Shown here: positions 1 to 7,611 of the stretch, one piece after another
How the letters are laid out: each line of letters begins with the position of its first letter
How positions within the stretch are numbered: position 1 is the stretch's first letter
Source of the DNA: Nostoc sp. NMS8
GTDB lineage: Bacteria; Cyanobacteriota; Cyanobacteriia; Cyanobacteriales; Nostocaceae
Direction: 5' to 3'
NCBI RefSeq assembly: GCF_017115045.1
Contig: NZ_JABXKK010000057.1
Span: 1 to 32,352 of the forward strand
DNA: 32,352 bases
Made by a program: the position numbers and the translations under genes
Notes under the pieces: generated by a model
What the model was told of the DNA's origin: nothing
The model's input: only the letters and a program-made list of their open reading frames with translations
The model's database searches: none

Positions 1-277
1 ATCAAAACCTACGCTCTTATGGCGTTATTGCTGCTTAATTTTGTCCGAAGTATTGATATATGACTGAGGGTCATGATAAAAAATAGGAAACCAATCTGAT
101 TTACAAATATCAGCATTAACAATTTCTACTTGTAGCAAGTTAACTTTGATTTAGTTCAGCATTCGTCATAAAATGCAAATTCCCGACTTTTATCAAAAAT
201 CGGGAAGGGATGCTATTTGAACAAATACTTTGACTGCTACATTAGTTAGGAGTTCTCCACATCTCCTTGAGTTCCCT
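1..277. other. gene-free left edge
   Basis: No convincing gene lies here. The first 63 bases are open in plus frame 1 and end in TGA at 61-63, with a hydrophobic run (ALMALLLL). This could be the last 20 codons of a gene that starts outside the window, converging on the phosphoesterase gene, but 20 open codons can occur by chance. A hairpin at 180-206 is listed separately. Confidence 0.4.
180..206 (-). terminator. hairpin downstream of the DHH phosphoesterase gene
   Basis: TTCCCGA (180-186) pairs with TCGGGAA (200-206). Inside it, TTTT/AAAA can pair further after one mismatch. Read on the minus strand, the hairpin lies about 70 nt after the stop codon of the 278-1561 gene and is followed by a T-rich stretch. 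It is a plausible but weak rho-independent terminator. Confidence 0.4.
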
Positions 278-1561
278 CTACTCCGACTGAATCGGGTTGT
301 CTCTCGGATTAACTAACCTCAGCAATTTTTGCTTAATTTGAGCGTCGAATACTTCCCATTTCATTTTCGCATAAGCGGAATTTTCGTTGCTGCCTGATAA
401 GAAGCCCATTGGAATTTCAAAGCCACCTGCGCTTGTTCTTCCACCGCCGAAAAAGCGCCCTGCACTATCTTGTCCAAAGGCTTCTTTGATGAATTCGTCG
501 GGGTCAAGGGTGAGTTTACTGGTTCTCAGGGAACCAATGACTATTTCCAATTCTTCGTCTTCATCGTGAACAATGCCGTAAACTACGGCAGTGTGGACGT
601 TTTCTTCAGTGACGAGAAAATCAGCCGCTTGCGGGATGGCATCGCGGTCTTCGTAGCGTAAATAACCAACACCAGCAATGGAAAAGTTATTTTGGACAAT
701 GCGATTTTTTAGCGATCGCTCGATCACATCCATTACCCGCTTGGAACGGTTCGCCTGTAAAATGGCATTCAGCAGTTGAGCGTCATAAAATCGGCTTAAA
801 TACGCCGCCGCCATAAAGTCTTCTTCTTGTGCTTGCATCAGGCGATTTGTATCCGAGCGCAAGCCGTGCATCAAGGCAGTTGCACATTTGACGTGTTGAT
901 TTATGCTGCTATCTAATGCTAATAATCCCGTTTGGAGGTATTGAGTAAAAATTGTTGCCGTCGCTCTTACATAAGGACGGATATCTTCAAACTCTGAGTG
1001 AAGATCGCCTTGGATACTGTGATGGTCGATGAGTACTACTAGGGGAATTTTAGCTTGCTGCACCGCTGATAATAGCTGTGAAGTGGTTCCCTGGTTATCA
1101 ATTAAGACAAAACCTTGATAACATGACAAATCTTTGGTTTTCAAGGTTTGCATTGTCCAGCGTTGGATCGGTAAGTTCGTCAGTCTTACCAAGGCAATAT
1201 TCTCTTGATGGCTCAATGCACCAGCATAAATTATTTCACATTTGATATCATATTGCTGGGCAATTAACTGATAGGCCCAAGCACAGGAGAGGGCATCAGG
1301 ATCGGGAAAATCTTGCAGAATTACCAGTTGGCGATCGTGTCGGTGTGCCAAAAGGGTTTTTTGCAGTTCTTCTGATTTTTGTTGTGCCAGCGAATTACCA
1401 CGCTGATTGAGATATATAGCCCCATCACCTACCGATGGCGGTAATGACGGACTCTTAAATGCAACTTCCACTGGCGCTTTCTCGATTTCAGGTTCCTCTG
1501 GGTTTGGCTCTGTGGTCAACGACAAACTCTCAAACTGAGTAACGGGAGAATTAAAGTACAT
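278..1561 (-). CDS. DHH-family phosphoesterase (DHH plus DHHA1)
   Basis: A 427-residue cytoplasmic protein of the DHH phosphoesterase superfamily (RecJ / NrnA / PAP phosphatase type), metal-dependent enzymes that hydrolyse short oligoribonucleotides, linear dinucleotides or 3'-phosphoadenosine phosphate. After a proline-rich leader (about 1-70), the metal ligands are visible: DPDA (D87, D89), LIDNQG (D155), IDHH (179-181) and GLRSDT (D237). The C-terminal DHHA1 half carries the glycine-rich substrate loop FFGGGRTSAGG at about 370-380. In NrnA-type enzymes this loop usually reads GGGH, whereas here Arg (R375) follows the glycines, so the substrate may differ. The start is the first ATG of the frame. 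The gene stands alone, with no operon partner on its strand nearby. The family is certain and the exact substrate unknown. Confidence 0.9.
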   Translation of the reverse strand: MYFNSPVTQFESLSLTTEPNPEEPEIEKAPVEVAFKSPSLPPSVGDGAIYLNQRGNSLAQQKSEELQKTLLAHRHDRQLVILQDFPDPDALSCAWAYQLIAQQYDIKCEIIYAGALSHQENIALVRLTNLPIQRWTMQTLKTKDLSCYQGFVLIDNQGTTSQLLSAVQQAKIPLVVLIDHHSIQGDLHSEFEDIRPYVRATATIFTQYLQTGLLALDSSINQHVKCATALMHGLRSDTNRLMQAQEEDFMAAAYLSRFYDAQLLNAILQANRSKRVMDVIERSLKNRIVQNNFSIAGVGYLRYEDRDAIPQAADFLVTEENVHTAVVYGIVHDEDEELEIVIGSLRTSKLTLDPDEFIKEAFGQDSAGRFFGGGRTSAGGFEIPMGFLSGSNENSAYAKMKWEVFDAQIKQKLLRLVNPRDNPIQSE

Positions 1562-2292
1562 AGGGAACTTTTTTAAAGTGTGAGGCTCCTTTAATTCAGA
1601 AATACTACAAGCAGCAATTCACTGAATTTAGCCACATTATTATGATCTTCGCAAAAATATCAGAACATTGCACTATACATCTAAGTATATTTTTTGTCAG
1701 TAACAGTGCTTAACATCGACTAAATTCTACTAAAGGGCATACAGCAAGTAAGTTAAGTATATTGGGCTGTATCTGGCAGCATAAATCTGTTTTAGGGGCT
1801 TTTTTCTCTTTCGTAAATTTTATCGGCGGGATTTTTCTCTGACTTAGGATATATTTTCTATCTTATACTTTAGGATTAGTCTTTGATATTTTAAATATTC
1901 TTATACTTAATATTCTCATTATTGTGACTAGTAAGCAATTAAAAATTATTTTTTTTTGATGAACAATGTGTGTTTATATTCCCCTTTAAAATTCTGCTCG
2001 TTCAGAGCAAAGCCTAATGGAAAAAGGCACAAGGCAGGGGGATGAAAGAATGAGTGGGGATTGGGGATTGGTATTTTTACTCAGAACTCAGCACGGGCTA
2101 AACCTTACCTATCCGCTAACAGCACTTTCAAGGCAGGGATGAGGAGTAAAGGGAAAATTCATGCACAAACTTAGAGGCTTGAGCAAGCATGGAAGCACTC
2201 CGCTTCTTTGCAAGCTATACAGCCGCCAATTTTTTAACATTCCATAACTTTAGTTATTGGCTCTTTCCCCTCTGTTCCCCTACTTTTTTTGC
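1562..2292. other. 731-bp gene-free stretch
   Basis: AT-rich DNA between two minus-strand genes. I see no credible ORF, tRNA or hairpin terminator. The part from about 2030 to 2080 carries the G-rich ggggattgg motif seen in several other spacers of this window (for example at 20311). The promoter of the phosphoesterase gene should lie just right of 1561, but I cannot place its boxes confidently. Confidence 0.5.
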
Positions 2293-2790
2293 TCAAAGAC
2301 CGATGACATACTTTTGCCATTCTGTGTGCAGTCCACTCTTAAGATGCTTGCTAACCTCGAAATAGAGACTGCTATAAGGTTGGCGTGGGGGATGACGCAA
2401 AGGCATGTGAGCTTCGTGAGGAGTCCGACTACCTTTTTTGACATTGCAACGGACACAAGCGGTAACAATGTTCTCCCAGGTATCGCCGCCGCCGCGCGAT
2501 CGCGGTATTACATGATCTAGGGTCAACTCATCACCTGTGTAACCACAGTATTGACAGGCATGACCATCACGGTGCAATATATTTCGGCGAGTCAGAGGAA
2601 TTTCTTTATAAGGAACGCGTACATAATGACGCAACCGAATTACGGTCGGCAACGGGAAATCAGTGTACAGAAATTTACCGTTGTGTTCCACGCGTTCTGC
2701 TTTGCCCTTGATTAAAAGAACTACAGCACGACGCCAACTCGTTATATTGAGAGGTTCGTAAGAGGCGTTTAAGACTAAAACTTTCCCCAT
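2293..2790 (-). CDS. HNH endonuclease family protein
   Basis: A 165-residue protein with a compact HNH nuclease domain. The zinc ribbon is formed by CQYC (C79, C82) and CVRC (C112, C115). The catalytic region LTLDHVIPRSRGGGDTWENI holds the first His (H93) and the Asn (N107) of the ββα-metal fold. The N-terminal 60 residues (VLNASYEPLNI, then a basic RHYVRVPY stretch) match the leader typical of the stand-alone HNH proteins common in cyanobacteria. Such proteins nick or cut DNA with a divalent metal, and their role in the cell is not settled. No intron, intein, phage or restriction gene adjoins it, so homing or defence is not suggested by context. It begins with ATG at 2790 and has no strand partner nearby. 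Confidence 0.88.
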   Translation of the reverse strand: MGKVLVLNASYEPLNITSWRRAVVLLIKGKAERVEHNGKFLYTDFPLPTVIRLRHYVRVPYKEIPLTRRNILHRDGHACQYCGYTGDELTLDHVIPRSRGGGDTWENIVTACVRCNVKKGSRTPHEAHMPLRHPPRQPYSSLYFEVSKHLKSGLHTEWQKYVIGL

Positions 2791-3202
2791 TATTTGCGCT
2801 CAGGGTATGAGTTTTACAATATATTAACACAAAGACACCCTGCTATGGAGATGAGAAGAAATTATACTTTCGGGAAAATTTGGAAATTAAGTTAGGCATT
2901 AGGAGTCTAAAAGTAAAATTTATGACATGATGCGAATCCGATTACGTATGCTAACGCAATCGCGCAGTGTCTCGTAGAGAAAAACGGAGTGAAAAGTTGA
3001 GCCGTAAGATTAACTTTTAACCCTTAACTTCTAACTCCTCACTCCTAACTCTCAACTCCTAACTTTTACTTTAGTGCCGCAACATCTTGTATCAATTCCA
3101 ATATGAAGGTTAAACTTCCTATTTAATCTGATATCGCTTTTAGGAGCGTGTATAGATAGATAACTTGAAAGTTTAGCCGTGGCGGGATAGGAGTCAGTAC
3201 AA
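2791..3202. other. intergenic region between HNH gene and alr
   Basis: This 412-bp divergent spacer must hold promoters for both flanking genes. It contains a heptamer array (3011-3066, listed separately) and, at about 2959-2982, a short sequence related to the dispersed cgtagaga-type repeats found near 15420. An AGGAG ribosome-binding site for alr sits at 3189-3193. Confidence 0.5.
3011..3066. repeat. tandem heptamer array (8 x 7 bp, taactyy type)
   Basis: Eight contiguous 7-bp units close to taactcc: taacttt, taaccct, taacttc, taactcc, tcactcc, taactct, caactcc, taacttt. This matches the short tandemly repeated repetitive (STRR) class known from heterocystous cyanobacteria. It lies in a non-coding spacer. 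A second array (10973-11028) has the same copy number and period but a different unit. Confidence 0.85.
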
Positions 3203-4390
3203 ATGTTAAGTGGCAAAGAAATCCCTGGTATAGTTCCCGATCAGCAGTGCGACACCTACGCGTGGTTTTCGCAACGAGCTTGGGTAGAAATTGATTTAGG
3301 GGCGTTGTCGTACAATGTACAGCAACTGGTACGGTTTTTATCGCCGCGTACCCAGTTGATGGCAGTAGTCAAAGCTGATGCCTATGGACATGGTGCGGTG
3401 ACAGTCGCTCAAACCGTAATCCAATCGGGAGCTAGTTGGCTGGGAGTCGCTACAGTTCCAGAAGCTATTCAATTGCGAGAAGGCGGGATTCAAGCGCCCA
3501 TTTTGATTTTAGGGGCAACTCATACACCAGAACAGATTCATGCGATCGCACATTGGAAACTCCAGCCCACACTCTGTAACCCTAAACAAGCTTTAGTATT
3601 TTCTAATACTCTGGAATCCATGAATTATGGTTCTCCAGTACCCGTACATATCAAATTAGACACGGGAATGTCGAGGTTGGGAACTAATTGGCAACAAGCT
3701 GGTGAATTTGTGCAATTAGTCCAGCGCTTACCACATCTTTCTATTGCTAGTATTTATTCCCATTTGGCAACAGCAGATGATATTGATACAACGGCAATGG
3801 AAGAACAGCATAAACGATTTGAGGATGCGATCGCTCAAATCAAAGCAATGGGAATTCAAGTCCCCTGCTTGCACTTGGCCAACTCAGCCGCCGCACTCAC
3901 AAATCCGGCATTGCACTACGACATTGTGCGAGTAGGTTTAGCCGTTTACGGACTCTACCCAGCACCGCATTTACAAAATGCGATCGACCTCAAGCCTGTT
4001 TTGGAACTTAGGGCACGAGTCACCCAGGTTAAAACAATTGCCGCAGGAACAGCTGTTAGTTACGGTCATAAATTTATTGCCCCACGTGAACTCCGCCTCG
4101 CCGTTGTGGGCATTGGCTATGCTGACGGTGTTCCTCGCGGTCTTTCCAACAAGATGCAGGCGTTAATTCGCGGTCAGCGAGTGTCGCAAATCGGGACAAT
4201 TACAATGGATCAGTTAATGCTGGATGTGAGTGCCATACCTAACATCCAAGAAGGAGAAATAGTCACCTTGCTAGGGGAACAGGGAAAAGAACAAATTTCA
4301 GCCGATGATTGGGCAAAACAACTAAATACTATTTCTTGGGAAATTCTTTGTGGGTTCAAACATCGTCTGCCTCGTGTTGCAGTTATGTAA
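3203..4390 (+). CDS. alr: alanine racemase
   Basis: A 395-residue PLP-dependent alanine racemase that interconverts L- and D-alanine to supply D-Ala for peptidoglycan. The PLP-binding lysine is K57 in VVKADAYGHG, and the second catalytic base is Y287 in AVSYGHKF. Other family marks are the KLDTGMSRLG segment (about 151-160), HLANSAA (224-230), RVGLAVYGLYP, and the C-terminal GTITMDQLMLD in the β-domain. The TIM-barrel domain comes first and the β-domain second. The start ATG has a good AGGAG ribosome-binding site 10 nt upstream. A G-rich inverted repeat and tRNA-Leu follow, so the gene is probably transcribed alone. Length and motifs are normal for the family. Confidence 0.97.
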   Translation: MLSGKEIPGIVPDQQCDTYAWFSQRAWVEIDLGALSYNVQQLVRFLSPRTQLMAVVKADAYGHGAVTVAQTVIQSGASWLGVATVPEAIQLREGGIQAPILILGATHTPEQIHAIAHWKLQPTLCNPKQALVFSNTLESMNYGSPVPVHIKLDTGMSRLGTNWQQAGEFVQLVQRLPHLSIASIYSHLATADDIDTTAMEEQHKRFEDAIAQIKAMGIQVPCLHLANSAAALTNPALHYDIVRVGLAVYGLYPAPHLQNAIDLKPVLELRARVTQVKTIAAGTAVSYGHKFIAPRELRLAVVGIGYADGVPRGLSNKMQALIRGQRVSQIGTITMDQLMLDVSAIPNIQEGEIVTLLGEQGKEQISADDWAKQLNTISWEILCGFKHRLPRVAVM

Positions 4391-4411
4391 TTGGGCATTG
4401 GGAAGAGGCAG

Positions 4412-4461
4412 AGGGGCAGGGGGAAGGGTGCAGAGGAGAGGAATTTCCCCCTGCTTCCCCT
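4412..4461. repeat. G-rich inverted repeat after alr
   Basis: aggggcagggggaa (4412-4425) pairs with ttccccctgcttcccct (4445-4461), leaving a 3-nt bulge. It starts 22 bp after the alr stop. It may end the alr transcript but lacks a following U run. Its composition matches other G-rich repeats of the window (20313-20395, and 30045-30095 inside a gene). Confidence 0.6.
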
Positions 4462-4502
4462 ATTCCCAAAAATTATTTCTTATGGTATGATAGTAAACTG
4501 AT

Positions 4503-4584
4503 GCGGATGTGGCGGAATTGGCAGACGCGCTAGATTTAGGTTCTAGTTCCGAAAGGAGTGAAGGTTCAAGTCCTTTCATCCGCA
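4503..4584 (+). tRNA. trnL-UAG: tRNA-Leu (anticodon UAG)
   Basis: The 82 bases fold as a class II tRNA. The acceptor stem is gcggatg/catccgc. The D arm is gcg...cgc with the ttgg motif in its loop. The anticodon stem ctaga/tctag encloses the loop tttaggt, whose anticodon TAG reads CUA leucine codons. A long variable arm (ttccgaaaggagtg) is typical of tRNA-Leu. The T arm is gaagg ttcaagt ccttt. The discriminator base is A, and CCA is not encoded. Confidence 0.95.
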
Positions 4585-4597
4585 TTTTTGATTTCTG

Positions 4598-4632
4598 AAA
4601 ACTGCATGAGTCTGTTGGCTCATGCAGTTTTT
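4598..4632 (+). terminator. terminator of tRNA-Leu
   Basis: A perfect 13-bp stem, aaaactgcatgag / ctcatgcagtttt, has an 8-nt loop (tctgttgg) and runs into T residues. It begins 13 nt after the tRNA. It is a strong rho-independent terminator by appearance. Confidence 0.85.
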
Positions 4633-4705
4633 GAATTAACTCATCCTCAACTGCAAGCAGGAGAGTTGATAGATATATATAGATTCCAGCGATGTAAGAA
4701 GATTA

Positions 4706-5044
4706 TTGTCTGTTTTTTTAACTTTGCGATCGCTACACTTCTTGCGTAATATCAAAAATCAAATCGGGTTGCTAGGGACTTTGTTATTTCGTAGAGCGTG
4801 CGTAAGTTTTATACCAGTTAGAAAAAGTTGGAAAGTAACTATTAGAGAAGATCGACGCAGATTGACAAGAACTTTTAAGGATAGTCCTAGTTTCAAAGTA
4901 TATTTCCAGGAAGTTTGGACTGAGTGTTATCAAGATGCAAGAAAACAAGCCAGTGATCAAACTAGTTTATTGCTTGATACTTTTGCGGTAGACTTTCCCT
5001 TAACTACGGATGAATGTTTAGATAAAGACTTTTTACCTGATTAG
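4706..5044 (+). pseudogene. DUF29 family protein, C-terminal fragment
   Basis: The open frame resembles DUF29, a family of unknown function that is abundant in cyanobacteria, only in its C-terminal half. From about 4811 it reads IPVRKSWKVTIREDR, then SPSFKVYFQEVW, CYQDARKQAS and an ending DECLDKDFLPD, matching the usual DUF29 tail (SW..TI..R, SPSL, cysteine or threonine-rich end, D..FLP). The N-terminal half, which normally includes the D-x-x-W and EEIE segments, is absent. The roughly 35 codons upstream do not resemble the family, and no ribosome-binding site is evident. I treat it as a truncated gene remnant in the decayed stretch between tRNA-Leu and the taxis operon. Confidence 0.65.
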
Positions 5045-5058
5045 TGGATTATTGATAT

Positions 5059-5394
5059 CTAACCCACAGCATAGTCTGTAAATTGGCGCTTAAATGGCGA
5101 ATGAAAGCCGATGACAATATTCTGCTTAGGGATACCTAAATTTGCTAAATCTTCTTCTACTTCATTTTCTGTCCCATTGTGTTGCAGCAAAACTTTACCA
5201 TCTTTGATGTCTAGATGTAAAAAACAACCATAAACACGACGTTGATTTTTTCAGCCGACATTTACAAGTTGATAGTGGTGATGTTCTGTATCAAAAATTA
5301 ATTGGGTTTCAATTTCTGGATCTTGACTAGAATTTGCAGCATATTCTTAGAGAAGTTGCTTAATTATTTGTTGATATTTTTTTAGGTTATCCAT
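5059..5394 (-). pseudogene. xisI: XisI family protein, inactivated by two nonsense codons
   Basis: Read from the ATG at 5394 to the TAG at 5059, the frame spans 112 codons, the full length of XisI-family proteins (first described as controllers of fdxN-element excision in Anabaena). It starts MDNLKKYQQ and continues with family-like stretches: IETQLIFDTE, RRVYGC, LHLDIKDGK, QHNGTE, LGIPKQNIVIGF and SPFKRQF. Two in-frame stops break it: TAA at codon 16 (5347-5349) and TGA at codon 48 (5251-5253). The second lies where the family usually has Trp (TGG to TGA). No frameshift is needed to read the rest, so inactivation looks recent. The xisH tail overlaps its start, as in intact xisHI pairs. Confidence 0.85.
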
Positions 5395-5504
5395 TCGACA
5401 ATATCCTCCGTTACAGGCTGATAGGTAATCAATTTAAGTTGGTATGTTTTGATAATATTTTGTATATTAATGCCTAATCTAGAGATATCGCACTCACACG
5501 ACAT
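5382..5504 (-). pseudogene. xisH: XisH family protein, C-terminal remnant
   Basis: A 40-codon frame ends in TAA at 5382-5384 and overlaps the first 13 bases of the xisI remnant, as xisH normally overlaps xisI. Its end reads IIKTYQLKLITYQP then VTEDIVEWIT, which fits the XisH C-terminus (a QLKLI-type strand, then an acidic E-I-V-x-W tail). The upstream catalytic-like part of XisH is missing, and the first 10 or so codons do not resemble the family. I call it a 5'-truncated remnant. Confidence 0.55.
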
Positions 5505-5989
5505 CAACAGTACGACTAAACTGGCGATCGCGCAAATTTTTTGGACAAACATCTCTGCCAAAGCAGTAAAATCTTATTTTAGTATAAAATTTTACTTAAA
5601 ACATTTTAACTCCTAACCTTCTCAAGTCTGTTTTATTTTTACTAACAAAATCAGTATTATCCCTGTAGTCAGAATGGGATATTTAATAGAAGGTAGCTTC
5701 ATTTAGTACTCATGGGCTTATAGACTAGGTTTTACTTAAGTGTAAATACAGAAGTTCAAAGATATTATTTTAAGAAAATCAGTATTATTCCTGTGGTCAG
5801 AATGGGGTTACTCAATGGAAAGTGGCTTCATCTAGTCTTGACATTTCTATGTCTTATTTTTCCAGAATGTTTATAAATCTCAGTAACAGGAAGTAAATTA
5901 ATAACAATTTACGAATTTACTGAGATTTGAGCATTTGAATATAAAGCGGCTTTCGTTGAGTTTCACCACAAATCCTAGAGGTCAAAACT
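5505..5989. other. non-coding region upstream of the taxis operon
   Basis: This 485-bp AT-rich region is without a credible gene apart from the fragments on its left. It holds an imperfect direct repeat (5647-5834, listed separately) and presumably the promoter of the taxis operon. I could not identify a confident pair of -35/-10 boxes. Confidence 0.5.
5647..5834. repeat. imperfect direct repeat, two ~60-bp copies
   Basis: Copy 1 begins at 5647 and copy 2 at 5775. Both start aaaatcagtattat, continue with cctgtrgtcagaatggg, and share a later part gaarg(t)rgcttcatytagt. They differ by scattered substitutions and one 1-bp gap. The copies are 128 bp apart and point the same way, upstream of the taxis operon. 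They could be a duplicated regulatory segment or decayed mobile-element sequence. Confidence 0.75.
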
Positions 5990-6103
5990 ATGTACTTTAA
6001 AATACAAAACTTTGAAGCCTTTTACTTAACTTTAATTTGTGGAATAACTCTGCACGAATTTAGCTTACACGTATCGAATTTAGCTGAAGTAAAAGCAAAA
6101 TGA
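5990..6103 (+). CDS. possible 37-aa leader ORF coupled to the taxis operon
   Basis: An ATG at 5990, preceded by tagagg (a fair ribosome-binding site about 9 nt upstream), opens a 37-codon frame that starts MYFKIQNFEAF and ends AEVKAK. Its stop codon TGA (6101-6103) overlaps the ATG of the next gene as ATGA, the classic layout for translational coupling. The next gene has no clear ribosome-binding site of its own, which supports a coupled leader. The central part (YLTLICGI) is hydrophobic but too short to call a signal or membrane segment. I recognise no family. It could also be a chance ORF. Confidence 0.4.
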   Translation: MYFKIQNFEAFYLTLICGITLHEFSLHVSNLAEVKAK

Positions 6104-7167
6104 GCACAACTCCTATAGGTAACTACAGGTTGTTCCAGAAACTACATCCGCTATCTCTGTTGGCACAATTAACCAGTCGCCGTGCTACAGGTTGCTTAAG
6201 CATATTTACCGGGATAGTTTCTTGGTCAATCTATCTAGAGGACGGTAAACTTACTTATGCCTCCTATTCAGATAAACTGTTTGAGCGTCTTGACAGTCAC
6301 TTACGGCGATTGAGTCAGCAAATTCCTGCTCTAAACAGCGCCACTCGCGTGCAGATGCGGCTGATGTTTGAGACGAAGAATGAACATCAATCAATACCAA
6401 ATGCAGATTACCAAGCTATTTGTTGGCTAGTAAATCAGGATTATATTACCTCTGTGCAAGCGGGAAGCCTGATAGACGAATTGGCAAAAGAAGTGCTGGA
6501 ATCATTTCTGTGTTTAAAAGAAGGTAGCTATGAATTTAGTCCTGAAAGCTCTTTGGATGAATTACCAAAGTTCTGTCGCCTGGATTTACGGTTACTTGTT
6601 GAACACTGTCAAAAGCAATTAAGAAATCGGCAAAATATCCAGTCATCAATTCCGGCCGGTGGGGGTTCCCAAGTTTTGGCTGCAACACAAGCGACTCAAG
6701 TTCAGCCACAACTGCAAATAAAAATTGGCCAAAAATTGCCGATACCAATCAATTTTGATATTCCTGATAATAATAAAATTAATCAGCCACCTGTTGGCAA
6801 AAAACTATATACAATTGCCTGCATTGATGATAGCCAAACGGTTTTGAATTCCATCAAACACTTTCTGGATGAAAATACATTTTCAGTTGTAATGATCAAT
6901 GATCCGGTAAAAGCTTTAATGCAAATTCTGCGGAGTAAACCCGATCTGATTTTGCTAGATGTTGAAATGCCAAGTTTAGATGGTTATGAGCTATGTTCCT
7001 TATTACGGAAACATTCAGCTTTTAAAAATACACCAATTATTATGGTGACTGGTAGAACAGGATTTATTGACAGAGCAAAGGCTAAAATCGTCAGATCGTC
7101 AGGATATTTGACCAAGCCTTTTACACAATCAGAATTGCTAAAAATGGTTTTTAAGCATCTTGGTTGA
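6100..7167 (+). CDS. PatA/PixG-like response regulator (PATAN-REC)
   Basis: A 355-residue response regulator with the PatA-type architecture. The N-terminal effector-like PATAN region covers about 1-175 (PLSLLAQLTSRRATGCLSI, then YLEDGKLTYASYSDKL), followed by a Gln/Pro-rich linker (about 180-232) and a C-terminal receiver (about 236-350). The receiver has D243 and D244, the phosphorylation site D287 in LLDVEMP, T317, and K339 in YLTKPF, so it should accept phosphate from the CheA hybrid of this operon. The relatives PixG and HmpA start similar operons. PATAN proteins are thought to relay to pilus motors. The start ATG overlaps the upstream leader stop, and this start places the PATAN domain at the N-terminus as in relatives. 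A role in heterocyst patterning, as for PatA itself, is less likely given this operon. Confidence 0.92.
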   Translation: MSTTPIGNYRLFQKLHPLSLLAQLTSRRATGCLSIFTGIVSWSIYLEDGKLTYASYSDKLFERLDSHLRRLSQQIPALNSATRVQMRLMFETKNEHQSIPNADYQAICWLVNQDYITSVQAGSLIDELAKEVLESFLCLKEGSYEFSPESSLDELPKFCRLDLRLLVEHCQKQLRNRQNIQSSIPAGGGSQVLAATQATQVQPQLQIKIGQKLPIPINFDIPDNNKINQPPVGKKLYTIACIDDSQTVLNSIKHFLDENTFSVVMINDPVKALMQILRSKPDLILLDVEMPSLDGYELCSLLRKHSAFKNTPIIMVTGRTGFIDRAKAKIVRSSGYLTKPFTQSELLKMVFKHLG

Positions 7168-7216
7168 TTTAAACAAGGTAAATAAAAATAACAAAATACG
7201 TTTAATTTATTTTTTT

Positions 7217-7221
7217 AGGAG
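7217..7221 (+). promoter_or_regulatory. ribosome-binding site fixing a GTG start
   Basis: AGGAG lies 8 nt before the GTG at 7230, with no ATG at a suitable distance. This supports GTG as the start of the CheY-like gene. Confidence 0.7.
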
Positions 7222-7229
7222 ATTTAATA

Positions 7230-7607
7230 GTGAGCCTGACTTTGCTTGGCACGATTCTGATTGTAGAAGATTCTCCCAGTGAATTGGAATTAATGAGCCA
7301 TTATCTTAAAGAAAGTGGTTACAACGTAATTAAGGCAAGTGGTGCAAAAGAAGGTTTAGAAAAAGCTGTGTTAGAAAAACCAGATGCGATCGTTACTGAT
7401 GTCGTCATGCCAGAAATGAGTGGATTTGAATTGTGTCGTTATCTAAGAAGAAATCCAATTACTGCAAAAGTGCCGATTGTGGTTTGTAGTTCCAAAAATC
7501 AAGAAATTGACCGTTTGTGGGCGATGAGGCAAGGTGCAGATGCCTATATAACTAAGCCTTATACCCGCGAACATCTCCTACATACTATTAAATCAGTGGT
7601 AATTTGA
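7230..7607 (+). CDS. CheY-like response regulator (PixH/HmpB type)
   Basis: A 125-residue single-domain receiver. The phosphorylation site is D57 in IVTDVVMP, with acidic pocket E13-D14 in IVEDS, S87 in the T/S position, and K109 in YITKPY. No output domain is present, so it acts by protein contact, presumably as the second phosphate acceptor of the CheA hybrid. It starts with GTG behind a strong AGGAG site. It lies 62 nt after the PATAN regulator and ends 4 nt before the CheW-like gene, so all are likely co-transcribed. Confidence 0.93.
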   Translation: MSLTLLGTILIVEDSPSELELMSHYLKESGYNVIKASGAKEGLEKAVLEKPDAIVTDVVMPEMSGFELCRYLRRNPITAKVPIVVCSSKNQEIDRLWAMRQGADAYITKPYTREHLLHTIKSVVI

Positions 7608-7611
7608 ATCA

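Noticed and set aside
2257..2520. Plus-strand open frame opposite the HNH gene
   Set aside because: It is the shadow of the HNH coding sequence, which has intact zinc and catalytic motifs.
3011..3066. CRISPR array
   Set aside because: The units are 7 bp and contiguous, without spacers; no cas gene is in the window.
6100..7167. Assignment as PatA, the heterocyst-pattern regulator
   Set aside because: The domain layout is shared, but the gene heads a taxis operon in the order of PixG/HmpA, so a motility role fits better.
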